A stretch of 14,513 nt of DNA, taken from positions 1-14,513 of the forward strand of contig PFTQ01000001.1 of NCBI GenBank assembly GCA_002789635.1, read 5' to 3'. Positions 7,102 through 14,185 of this stretch are shown piece by piece. Under the pieces are notes generated by a model. That model saw nothing but the letters and a program-made list of their open reading frames with translations, did no database searches and was not told the DNA's origin. Both the position numbers and the translations under genes were made by a program. This DNA is from Candidatus Aenigmarchaeota archaeon CG_4_9_14_3_um_filter_37_18. GTDB lineage: Archaea > Aenigmatarchaeota > Aenigmatarchaeia > CG10238-14. Positions within the stretch are counted from its first letter, which is position 1, and the number at the start of each line of letters is the position of its first letter.

Positions 7102-8481
7102 ATGTTTCAACAATTTGTAAACAGGGGAGAGGAGCTAAGCTTCCTGGAAAAAATGTACAGCGAGAACAAGCCGAAATTCATAGTCATATACGGAAGAAGA
7201 AGGATCGGAAAAACGGCATTAATGAAAAAATTCATCAAAAACAAGCCGCATATATATTTTCTTGCTGACAACAGGGGGAATAAGCAGAATATCCAAGAGA
7301 TGCAGCATTTCATGGGGGAATTTTTGTCGGACAGTATTTTCAAGAAAGCCAATATCAGCGATTGGGTAGAGCTTTTCGATGAATTCTCAAAAAAAACAAA
7401 AGGCAGGGTTGTGATAGTTGTGGATGAGTTTCCGTACCTGATAATGTCAAACAAGGCAATTCCATCTATATTTCAAAAGATATGGGATGCAAACCTTTCA
7501 TCTAAGAATGTTTATTTGGTTCTTCTTGGATCAAGTATAGGAATGATGGAGACTGAAGTCTTGGGTTACAAAAGCCCTTTATATGGAAGGAGAAGTGGGC
7601 AGTTGAAAATTTTGCCCTTAAAGTTCAAGCACTTGATTGAATTTTTTCCAGATTACTCTCCAGAGGATTTGATAAAGGTTTTTTCAATAACAGATGGCAT
7701 CCCTGCATACATGCTTAGCATGAACCCGAAGCTTAATTTCCAAGAAAACTTGAAGGAGAACGTGCTTAATTCAGGGAGTTTTCTCTGTCAGGAGGCCGAG
7801 ATTCTGTTAAGACAGGAATTGAGAGAGCAGTCAAATTACTTTAACATTTTAAAGGCGATAGCCAATAGCAGAAACAAGTATGGGGAAATAGTCAACTTTA
7901 CAGAGCTGGACAAGACTTTGATATCCAAGTACCTGAGTACACTTATTCTGCTTCATGTAATAAGAAAGGAGTTTCCCCCAACGCAGAAAAAAGAGGCAAG
8001 AAACGCGAGGTATGTTTTTGAGGACAACTATTTTAATTTTTGGTTCAGGTTCATTTATCCAAACAAAACGCTTATAGAAAGCGGGAAAAAAAATGAGCTA
8101 GAAGATGCGATTAAAGATGATCTAAATGTTTATTTTTCACAGGCTTTTGAAAAAATTTGCGCGGATTTCATATCTGAGAGCCAAGCCGCTGCATTTAATA
8201 AGATTGGCAGATGGTGGCACAAGGACAAAGAAATAGATATTGTAGCTTTGAACGAGAAGATGAAAGATATCCTGTTCGTGGAATGCAAGTGGAAGGATAA
8301 TGTCAACCCTGAAAAAATTTTGGAAAATCTGAAAGAGAAAGCCAAATATGTTGAGTGGAACAATGATAAAAGAAAGGAGCGTTATGCAATATTTGCCAAA
8401 AGCTTCAGCAAGAAGATTAAGAATGGGGATGTTCTCCTGTTTGACTTAAACGATATGAAAAAAATGCTCTGGAAGAAATGA
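7102..8481 (+). CDS. Archaeal-type AAA ATPase with DUF234 nuclease-like C-terminus
   Basis: A 459-aa protein of the archaeal ATPase (ATPase_2) plus DUF234 family. The N-terminus FVNRGEELSFLEKMY is the family's opening. Walker A is GRRRIGKT (31-38) and Walker B is VVIVVDEF (103-110), with LLGSSIGMM as sensor-like strand and SPLYGRRSGQLKILPL as the conserved post-sensor segment. A winged-helix region follows (about 240-290). The C-terminal DUF234 part has a restriction-endonuclease-like pattern, EIDIV (Asp about 377) and VECKWK (E394, K396), so a metal-dependent nuclease is plausible. These STAND-like ATPases are numerous in archaea and often sit in accessory regions. Their role is not established. 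It is a single-gene module, flanked by the two SDR fragments. Confidence 0.88.
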   Translation: MFQQFVNRGEELSFLEKMYSENKPKFIVIYGRRRIGKTALMKKFIKNKPHIYFLADNRGNKQNIQEMQHFMGEFLSDSIFKKANISDWVELFDEFSKKTKGRVVIVVDEFPYLIMSNKAIPSIFQKIWDANLSSKNVYLVLLGSSIGMMETEVLGYKSPLYGRRSGQLKILPLKFKHLIEFFPDYSPEDLIKVFSITDGIPAYMLSMNPKLNFQENLKENVLNSGSFLCQEAEILLRQELREQSNYFNILKAIANSRNKYGEIVNFTELDKTLISKYLSTLILLHVIRKEFPPTQKKEARNARYVFEDNYFNFWFRFIYPNKTLIESGKKNELEDAIKDDLNVYFSQAFEKICADFISESQAAAFNKIGRWWHKDKEIDIVALNEKMKDILFVECKWKDNVNPEKILENLKEKAKYVEWNNDKRKERYAIFAKSFSKKIKNGDVLLFDLNDMKKMLWKK

Positions 8482-8523
8482 TTTATTAACTTTTGGACCA
8501 ATATAATTTAAGGGGGAATTAGT

Positions 8524-8649
8524 ATCAAACTACTGGGTAAAGCGGCGATAGTGACTGGCGGGTCTGGAAATATAGGCAGGGCTATTGTTGAAGAGCTTGC
8601 TAAAGAAGGATGCAGTGTTGTGTTCACCTATTTTAAGAATAAATTCTAG
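8524..8649 (+). pseudogene. SDR (FabG-like) 5' fragment B, start codon lost
   Basis: This aligns base for base with fragment A at an offset of 1674. It reads IKLLGKAAIVTGGSGNIGRA and continues to GCSVVFTYFKNKF, then TAG. The position of the ATG is ATC, so it has no canonical start, and only about 40 codons of an SDR remain. The first 45 aligned bases differ from fragment A at 11 positions, whereas the next 46 are identical. AAGGGGG about ten nt upstream looks like a relic ribosome binding site. Confidence 0.78.
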
Positions 8650-8678
8650 AATGCACTGAGATTAAATGAATTTGACAT

Positions 8679-8688
8679 TAATTTAACT
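8679..8688 (+). promoter_or_regulatory. Relic TATA box of the nucleotidyltransferase stub
   Basis: TAATTTAACT is centred about 28 nt before ATG 8712. It fits the leaderless layout of other genes here but now drives only a broken gene. Confidence 0.3.
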
Positions 8689-8711
8689 TTTTCTAATCAT
8701 AATTATCTAGT

Positions 8712-8866
8712 ATGATATCAAAAGCCCTTATTATGGCTGGCGGAAAGGGTACAAGATTAAGACCGCTTACACTAGAAACACCAAAACCCTGATCAAAATA
8801 AACCAAAGGCCAATAATAGATTATGTTATAGGATACTTAGTTGATGCTGGTATAGGAGAGAATAAT
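8712..8866 (+). pseudogene. Sugar-phosphate nucleotidyltransferase 5' fragment, frameshifted
   Basis: The reading is MISKALIMAGGKGTRLRPLT and then LETPKP, the GGxGTRLRPLT nucleotide-binding signature of NTP_transferase enzymes that activate sugar-1-phosphates. A stop (TGA 8790-8792) follows at codon 27. If one C is added to the CCC run, the frame continues as LIKINQRPIIDYVIGYLVDAGIGE, the expected next segment. Family similarity ends at about 8863, directly beside the stop codon of the convergent 124-aa gene. The gene is therefore broken twice, by a frameshift and by loss of the remaining roughly 200 residues or more. Like the SDR stubs it suggests remnants of a surface-sugar locus. Confidence 0.82.
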
Positions 8867-9241
8867 TTATCTGTTTCTTTCAAAAGCATCATAAGCTTCC
8901 TTATTTTCACAGTTAGGAACTTGTCCATAACATCTTACTTGTATAGGGCCAGTATTAAATCTACATCTCGTCTGCTTTCCTCTGCGATTATACCACATCT
9001 TAAAATGAGGACATATGTCAAAATCAATACTACCATCAGTTTGAAGAAGATATATAAGATACGTGCTTGCCCCTGTTTGCTGCATTTCTAAATCCATTAT
9101 AGTACATTTGGTTATATTTAATTGTCCCAATATCAAATTCAAAACAGCCATTTTATCATTAATATTATAAGCTCCGTCAAATTTATGAAGCATTCCGTGG
9201 CTAATTTCTCTATAAACCTCGTCTATAAGTGTATTTACCAT
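8867..9241 (-). CDS. Unknown 124-aa protein with Cys/His-rich C-terminal half
   Basis: I do not recognise this protein. It has no signal peptide or membrane segment. The N-terminal half is helical (VNTLIDEVYREISHG, then DKMAVLNLILGQLNI). The middle looks like beta strands (STYLIYLLQTDGSIDFDICP). The C-terminal half contains spaced cysteines and a histidine (CPHF, TRCRF, VRCYG, PNC), which could bind a metal or be modified. Upstream AT-rich TTTAAA and TTAAA elements (about 9253-9275) could serve as a promoter but none has ideal spacing. It is transcribed in the same direction as the DUF362-phosphorylase operon, 147 nt downstream of it, and converges on the broken nucleotidyltransferase. It may belong to the radical SAM locus, but this is only positional. 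Confidence 0.55.
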   Translation of the reverse strand: MVNTLIDEVYREISHGMLHKFDGAYNINDKMAVLNLILGQLNITKCTIMDLEMQQTGASTYLIYLLQTDGSIDFDICPHFKMWYNRRGKQTRCRFNTGPIQVRCYGQVPNCENKEAYDAFERNR

Positions 9242-9349
9242 AAATATCTGACTTTAAATTTTAAGAGTTAAATTTTAATTTGTATCGATTTGTAAAAGGC
9301 ATTGGTCTCAAAACAAATTCTGGATTCAATAATTTGGCTCTTTAACCCA

Positions 9350-9363
9350 CACCGCAAGCGGTG
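9350..9363. other. GC-rich hairpin CACCGC-AA-GCGGTG
   Basis: A perfect six-base inverted repeat in otherwise AT-rich intergenic DNA, 25 nt beyond the end of the DUF362 gene. With adjacent bases it forms an imperfect longer palindrome. It could be a transcript-end structure or a small repetitive element. No second copy is visible here. Confidence 0.4.
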
Positions 9364-9369
9364 GTATTC

Positions 9370-9388
9370 GAATAAAATAAAAAATAAA
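9370..9388 (-). terminator. Oligo-T terminator after the DUF362 gene
   Basis: On the minus strand, TTTATTTTTTATTTTATT follows the TAG stop immediately. Archaeal transcription typically ends at such T-rich tracts. The GC hairpin lies just beyond. Confidence 0.5.
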
Positions 9389-10519
9389 CTATTTACACAG
9401 AGATAAATATGTTTGTCGAGGGTCTATTCCAAAACCACAAAAATTATTTGCTTTATATATTGCATATTCATCGGCTAATATTGGACTATCTGAAACAACA
9501 AAACCAAAGCCATTAACTTCCCTTCCCCCATAATCAATCTGTTGAGCACTCAGTAACAATCTTCTACAATCAAGAATTGCGATAGTTGGCCTAACTAATG
9601 AGTAAAGGTCTGCTACAGCTCTATTCATTCCATCTAACCCACCAGATTTATGGAATCTGAGCCTCTCGAAATCTGGTAAAACACTCATCATATTTTTGAT
9701 TGAACCTGTGTAGCCAGCATCTAAATTATGTTTTAAAGGTGTCATTGAAACGGCATAGTCAACGTCTAAAAGAAATTTAGGTAAATAAATTTGAGTAAAA
9801 ATCATTCCATTATCAACAGCAACAGAAATTACTGGTTGATCCAAAACATTAACTAATTTTACATCATGTTCTCTTGAAAAATTATCTAATCCCAATTTTT
9901 GCACAACCCTTCTTGGGTCATAGAATATAGATGGACCATATATCAAGGTAAATTCCGCACGAGGATTTATTTTTCTTGCTGTTCTCAAAAAATCTGAAAC
10001 AGTATAAAGATCGGTTGTAACTGGGTAAGATTCATCTGAAACCAAGTTTGGAACTAGTAAAACATGATCTGCTGTCGACATGGATCTTAGATTGTATGTT
10101 AATTCATCGATCGCTCCAGACCAATCAACTGCAGATTTAATGCATTTAAAATTCTCTGAAGGTCTGGAAAATCTGAATTGAACTCTCCTGGATTGAGCTT
10201 TTGGATAATTCCTCACTCTTTCATAAACTAGGCACATTCTTACTAGGGAGTCTCTCATATACGCTTCATCCAAACCCAATTTTGTATCCAGAAAAATTCT
10301 TCTAAATTGAGATTCAAGAACTGGCGGATCAAAATATCTAGTCATTCTTTGAAAGATTTTTCCAAGATATATATCTGCATCTCTAGACCAACCAATTGTT
10401 GTGGGAGATTCAGGCTCTTCAAAATAAAGTTCATCCCTAACTTCTAAATCTCCTAAAATGGTTTCCATTATTTGTTTATTTTCTTTATCTTCTTCAGGAA
10501 TTAATTGAAATCTAGTCAT
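9389..10519 (-). CDS. DUF362-family protein
   Basis: A 376-aa protein matching the DUF362 pattern. The first part has a strand-loop VLLVPNLV followed by YPVTTDLYTVSDFLRTARK. The core contains DYAVSMTPLKHNLDAGYTGS followed by IKNMMSVLP (about residues 250-280, like the K-H..-TG-KN- signature). The end has LRFHKSGGLDGMNRAVADLY, TIAILDCRR and a final segment with VVSDSPILADEYA (substrate-site Asp and Ala-Asp pair of the family). The ferredoxin domain fused to many DUF362 proteins is absent. The N-terminal 130 residues are less typical. DUF362 has no settled function. It starts eight nt inside the phosphorylase gene, so the two are co-translated. It ends in a T-rich terminator. Confidence 0.75.
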   Translation of the reverse strand: MTRFQLIPEEDKENKQIMETILGDLEVRDELYFEEPESPTTIGWSRDADIYLGKIFQRMTRYFDPPVLESQFRRIFLDTKLGLDEAYMRDSLVRMCLVYERVRNYPKAQSRRVQFRFSRPSENFKCIKSAVDWSGAIDELTYNLRSMSTADHVLLVPNLVSDESYPVTTDLYTVSDFLRTARKINPRAEFTLIYGPSIFYDPRRVVQKLGLDNFSREHDVKLVNVLDQPVISVAVDNGMIFTQIYLPKFLLDVDYAVSMTPLKHNLDAGYTGSIKNMMSVLPDFERLRFHKSGGLDGMNRAVADLYSLVRPTIAILDCRRLLLSAQQIDYGGREVNGFGFVVSDSPILADEYAIYKANNFCGFGIDPRQTYLSLCK

Positions 10520-11195
10520 TTTTTGTACCCAGAATATCTGCTAATTTTATGATAAGAGATATCGCATATTCAACTCCTTTTTCAACATTAGAAAAGTCAG
10601 ACTTTTTCAATTGATAAAAAGGTTTCCAAAATGGTAAATCTGAAACAACCATTAGAGATAATGCTGGATTTGATGATTCCCTATACAAATACCCAGTTTC
10701 CTGATCCACTGAGGCAACATCGTGTGATCTTCTCAGAACATCATCCTCTCTGAGAATGCTTTCTACAGTAACATTTCTACCAAGGAAAACATGTTCTGAA
10801 ATTGGTAATTGACTTAGAATTGGGTGTGACTTTGGTGTGTATATTACTTCTCCATCTTCAAACCTAGAATCAGTGGCGATAGTCACACACCCTAATCTCA
10901 TTTCAGAATGAAGGCCACCACAATAACCAAAATGGAACAAAAAATGATCCCCCTGATTCATTGTTAATATAGGATCGACAACAGTATTCCCAAGATTAGT
11001 TTTAACTATCATCATTTCTCTTCCTTGAGGTGTTAAACCATAAAAATTTCTATACCACCCCTTTCTCTCTTCAGGACTCCCAAATCTAGAAGCCAGTTTT
11101 TCATAAAGATGTATTATTGGTACCATGCAGACTAGATATGGAATTTCTTGGGTTCCATAGAAAGTTTTTACTATTTTTTTATCCATAACCATCAT
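10512..11195 (-). CDS. Nucleoside phosphorylase/nucleosidase-family protein (PNP_UDP_1-like)
   Basis: A 227-aa protein with the phosphorylase fold pattern: MIVKTNLG strand, the phosphate/purine-site segment FHFGYCGGLHSEMRLGCVTI (about residues 86-105), then VDQETGYL (about 160-167, the VDxE ribose-binding Glu) and VVSDLPFW (about 182, catalytic Asp). Members cleave the N-glycosidic bond of nucleosides with phosphate or water. Substrates include purine nucleosides, uridine, methylthioadenosine and 5'-deoxyadenosine. Next to radical SAM genes, 5'-deoxyadenosine removal is an attractive idea, but specificity cannot be read. It is the first gene of a two-gene operon with the DUF362 gene (eight-nt overlap). 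ATG 11195 lies 25 nt from a TATA box shared with the divergent nucleotidylyltransferase. Confidence 0.75.
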   Translation of the reverse strand: MMVMDKKIVKTFYGTQEIPYLVCMVPIIHLYEKLASRFGSPEERKGWYRNFYGLTPQGREMMIVKTNLGNTVVDPILTMNQGDHFLFHFGYCGGLHSEMRLGCVTIATDSRFEDGEVIYTPKSHPILSQLPISEHVFLGRNVTVESILREDDVLRRSHDVASVDQETGYLYRESSNPALSLMVVSDLPFWKPFYQLKKSDFSNVEKGVEYAISLIIKLADILGTKND

Positions 11196-11214
11196 ATTTT
11201 AAAGAAAAAAACGA

Positions 11215-11224
11215 ATATTTAAAC
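11215..11224. promoter_or_regulatory. Shared bidirectional TATA box
   Basis: AATATTTAAA sits in the 50-nt divergent gap, and the palindrome TTTAAA occupies 11218-11223. Its centre (11220.5) is 25.5 nt from ATG 11246 on plus and 25.5 nt from ATG 11195 on minus. Both genes would give leaderless transcripts from one TATA element. Confidence 0.6.
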
Positions 11225-11245
11225 CCATTCATTCCATTTTTTCAT

Positions 11246-11854
11246 ATGTATAGTAACTCAGATTTTAAGATATTAGATTTTGGAGGGTTTTACCTATTTA
11301 TATCTCCAACAGGAGTTTTATCCCCTTATATACCAACCCAAAAACCTGTTATTGTATCAGAATATGAATATCATGACGGTATAGTGGATGAGATAAAAAA
11401 TCTTATTGAAAGTGGGTCTTATGTTGTTATTAGAGGTTCTTTTGACCATTTTCACAGGGGTCATATTTTATTAATAGATTCATGTACTAATATTTTTCCA
11501 AATTCGAAGATCATCTTTAATGTCAGCACCGATGATTATAATATCAGAAGAGGTCAAAGAAAGGAATTTCTTAACAGAATGCAACCCTATAGAGTCAGAG
11601 TTGATACTCTGAAGGAATATCTAAGTCGCATCGGAATGACAGAAAGAATTGAAATAATTCCATTAGAAGATGCCTACGGGGAATTGGTTTTTAACCCAGA
11701 TGTTGGGTTTAATGCTTTTGGCAATGATGGTAAATACCTTAAAGATATTAGAAGTAATATGGAAATTGCGAATAATTTGAGGAATTCTAAAGGTTTTCCG
11801 TCAGCCTACCCTGCATTAATCCCTCTTTTAATGACAGTGAAGGAAAGGTTGTAA
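11246..11854 (+). CDS. PPAT/cytidylyltransferase-like nucleotidylyltransferase, 3' frameshifted
   Basis: The central motif IRGSFDHFHRGHILL (HRGH, H70 and H73) is the nucleotide-binding HxGH signature of the nucleotidylyltransferase superfamily, closest in look to archaeal phosphopantetheine adenylyltransferases. RRGQRKEFLNRMQPYRVRVD resembles the substrate-side Arg-rich helix, and EIANNLRNSKGFPSAYPALI the penultimate segment. A roughly 57-residue N-terminal extension (strand-rich, DFGGFYLFISPTGVLSPY) is unusual. The open frame ends with MTVKERL, but the -1 frame continues with the missing ISSTxIR-type motif (see next feature). The enzyme would join a nucleotide to a phosphorylated acceptor. 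The acceptor is unknown, and CoA synthesis itself is only one possibility given the radical SAM neighbours. ATG 11246 is leaderless, on a shared TATA box. Confidence 0.78.
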   Translation: MYSNSDFKILDFGGFYLFISPTGVLSPYIPTQKPVIVSEYEYHDGIVDEIKNLIESGSYVVIRGSFDHFHRGHILLIDSCTNIFPNSKIIFNVSTDDYNIRRGQRKEFLNRMQPYRVRVDTLKEYLSRIGMTERIEIIPLEDAYGELVFNPDVGFNAFGNDGKYLKDIRSNMEIANNLRNSKGFPSAYPALIPLLMTVKERL

Positions 11855-11907
11855 GCTCTACTTCAATAAGAAGTGGTTCACTATCAGACTATCAATATCA
11901 AATTTAA
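11833..11907 (+). pseudogene. Displaced C-terminus of the nucleotidylyltransferase (-1 frame)
   Basis: From 11833 the -1 frame reads DSEGKVVSSTSIRSGSLSDY and stops at 11905-11907. SSTSIRSG is the conserved [IV]SSTxIRxG motif that contacts the nucleotide phosphates in this superfamily. A single extra T in the TTTT run (11826-11829) would fuse it to the main frame, giving about 220 aa, ten nt short of the convergent gene's end. Confidence 0.75.
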
Positions 11908-11917
11908 TTGAATTATT

Positions 11918-13132
11918 TTAACATACCGAATATTCTTTCCTTAAGTTATCCCTAGTTATAGGCATTCCTCGATCTTTTAAAAAATCACTAATGTCCCATA
12001 AAAATACATTTAACATCTGTCTAGTAAAATAACAATCTCTTATATCATGACCTGAACCATCATGATAAGCATCCCAGAAACATCCGCCGCCACAAGTACT
12101 GATAGCCTCACATTCCTGACATGTAAGATCAAAATATGGGGTTTTGTTAAATAAATCTTCAGCTTTAATTCCATTAAAATCTGGTAAAGTATCCAATTTT
12201 GTACATAGAGTTTGAGTTCCATCTGGGTAGAATGTAACTTGTTCACCTGCTATTTTACAGGCATAAGGTCTGAAATAACCTTGAATGATAGGTGCCAATC
12301 TCTTAGCTATTTGATCAACAAAAATACCTCCCCTTCTAGCCTTTTTAAAAATACCTGCCATTTGACTTGTATACTCATGAATATCAGTTTGCATAAAAGG
12401 TAAATGAGAAAATTCTGTATGATGTGGTATGCTTATTCCCATGGCTCTGCAACCCAGTTCTTCAACGAAAAAATCGAATATCTCATCTAAATCATAAACA
12501 TTTGTTTGTGTTGATAAACAGGTTATTGAAGGTGATATTCCAGCTTCTTGTAACATTTTGTAACCCTTCAAGGTATCGTCAAAAGTTTCCCTCCCGTTAT
12601 GATATCTTCTATGAGTATTATGCCGCCTCATACCATCAAGCGAAACATACACCCTAGAACCTTTTCTTGCTAAAAACTCTGCTTTTTTAGGTGACATCTT
12701 AATAGCGTTTGTAAATAGCTGTGCATTCCCTTCAATATTATCAATTAAATACTCGACTACATCCCAATTTGTTAGAGGTTCACCTCCTATTATCATCATT
12801 GAACCTTCTCTAACATTTTGATTAAAAAATCCTATAATACCTCTTGCAGTTTCCATAGACATTGCTGTATGAAGTTGTTCTAAAGGGTTTCCGTAAACCA
12901 GGCAGTAATCACAAGCAGAATCGCAGCCAAATGTCGCTTCAACTCTAACTTTTCTCAGTTTTGGGGGTTCCATTCTGACATCTAAAGAGTTTAATCTCAT
13001 AAGATCTTCTTCGCCTATCCTTTCAATATCATCTCTATCTGTAAAAAAAAGTTGCTGAGAGAAGGGATTGTACAAAACGATATCATTGCCCCTTTCGAAT
13101 CTTTTGACACGACTTGATAATATTTGGATCAC
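11918..13132 (-). CDS. Radical SAM/SPASM maturase-like enzyme
   Basis: A 404-aa radical SAM enzyme. GCDSACDYC gives the CxxxCxxC cluster (C70, C74, C77). IIGGEPL is the SAM-binding motif and VYVSLDGM a core strand. The C-terminal region CQECEAISTCGGGC with a later C in RDCYF fits a SPASM domain that binds auxiliary 4Fe-4S clusters, as in anaerobic sulfatase- and peptide-maturating enzymes. The first 60 residues (VKRFERGNDIVLYNPFSQQL) resemble the small leading domain of peptide-modifying radical SAM proteins, but I cannot confirm an RRE fold. The GTG start (13132) overlaps the upstream stop as GTGA, so translation is coupled to the preceding radical SAM gene. The substrate is unknown. No obvious precursor peptide lies next to it. 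Confidence 0.85.
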   Translation of the reverse strand: MIQILSSRVKRFERGNDIVLYNPFSQQLFFTDRDDIERIGEEDLMRLNSLDVRMEPPKLRKVRVEATFGCDSACDYCLVYGNPLEQLHTAMSMETARGIIGFFNQNVREGSMMIIGGEPLTNWDVVEYLIDNIEGNAQLFTNAIKMSPKKAEFLARKGSRVYVSLDGMRRHNTHRRYHNGRETFDDTLKGYKMLQEAGISPSITCLSTQTNVYDLDEIFDFFVEELGCRAMGISIPHHTEFSHLPFMQTDIHEYTSQMAGIFKKARRGGIFVDQIAKRLAPIIQGYFRPYACKIAGEQVTFYPDGTQTLCTKLDTLPDFNGIKAEDLFNKTPYFDLTCQECEAISTCGGGCFWDAYHDGSGHDIRDCYFTRQMLNVFLWDISDFLKDRGMPITRDNLRKEYSVC

Positions 13133-14154
13133 CGTTTGTTTCTGATTAAGTTATGCTTACTTTGTCTTTTTACTAATCCTATAGATGAACCTATTTCCTT
13201 TGCAAGCTTAACAGGGAATGGGTCATTATAACCTCTCCAATCATCACAACTTTCACACAATAGACCTTCAACGTCTCCTTTCATATGCCTTCTTCTTAAA
13301 TCGGTCATTTCTTCTCCATTCCATATATCTCTTAAATTTTGTTCATAAGCATTTCCAACTACTAACTGACCTGTTAAATCTGTACAACAAGGTACTACAT
13401 TTCCATTTGCTAATACTATCATTGATCTCCATGGCCACAAGCAAGGATAGTCCTGCTTATTAGTTTTTCCTTGAGGAGCTAGGTTCATGTCAACCACTTT
13501 TCCAGCTCTAGAAGATATTTTCTTAACATTTATCCAATTAACAGGAGTTTGTTTCCAATAAGAAATAAAATCAGCAACCTGTTCATGATTCAAAGTATTT
13601 ACAACCATTTGGACTTGTGTTATTGGTCTATCATATCCATATTTTTCTTTTGTCTCTAAAAAATGATGGATATTGTGCATTACAGCCTCAAAATTTCCCC
13701 CTTGTCTGAGGGCTTGATAAATATCTTTTGATGCCCCGTCAACAGAGAATACGATTTCTTCCAAACCTGATCCAAATAATTTTCCTGACATTTCAGGGTT
13801 TAGTAATGTGGCATTTGTTGACAATCTTGATCTAACTCCGAAAGTACTTAGAAGTTGTATCATCTGAATCAGATCTGAATTTAAAAAAGATTCGCCATTG
13901 AAATGCAACCACACAATTTGCCCTTCTAGGAGATCAAGGTTCTGTTCAACTATATACCTTAGCCCATCAACCGACATATTGCCTCTTCTAACATACCCAG
14001 ATTCCGGGTCTCTTGAAACGCACATTGGACATCTCAGATTGCAATAGTCAGTTGGTTCTATATTTTCAATCCATGGTCTACCATAAACAACCAAATTTCT
14101 TCTTGAATAATCCAAGTGGTTTTTGAATTGACTGAAAAACCCTGACATATACAT
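13129..14154 (-). CDS. Radical SAM protein with SPASM/twitch-like C-terminus
   Basis: A 341-aa radical SAM enzyme. CNLRCPMC (C38, C42, C45) is the cluster motif. FNGESF replaces the usual GGEP and occurs in related SPASM enzymes, and STNATLL and FSVDGASKDIYQ are standard core segments of the MoaA/SPASM group. The C-terminal part has CLWPWRSMIVLANGNVVPCC, then VGNAYEQNLRDIWNG and LCESC, a typical SPASM layout. It is the first gene of a two-gene operon, overlapping the next by four nt. The start is uncertain: GTG 14160, ATG 14154 and ATG 14148 are in frame. I use 14154, which leaves a short leader from the TATA near 14190, whereas 14160 would be nearly leaderless. Confidence 0.85.
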   Translation of the reverse strand: MYMSGFFSQFKNHLDYSRRNLVVYGRPWIENIEPTDYCNLRCPMCVSRDPESGYVRRGNMSVDGLRYIVEQNLDLLEGQIVWLHFNGESFLNSDLIQMIQLLSTFGVRSRLSTNATLLNPEMSGKLFGSGLEEIVFSVDGASKDIYQALRQGGNFEAVMHNIHHFLETKEKYGYDRPITQVQMVVNTLNHEQVADFISYWKQTPVNWINVKKISSRAGKVVDMNLAPQGKTNKQDYPCLWPWRSMIVLANGNVVPCCTDLTGQLVVGNAYEQNLRDIWNGEEMTDLRRRHMKGDVEGLLCESCDDWRGYNDPFPVKLAKEIGSSIGLVKRQSKHNLIRNKR

Positions 14155-14185
14155 ATACACTACCTAATGTAATGTTCAATGAAAA

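Noticed and set aside
9345..9375. A tRNA, suggested by GGTATTCGAAT resembling a T loop beside a hairpin
   Set aside because: No acceptor stem, D arm or anticodon arm can be built around it.
12040..12657. Open frames on both strands inside the 404-aa radical SAM gene
   Set aside because: They are shadows. The radical SAM frame has the family motifs and full length.
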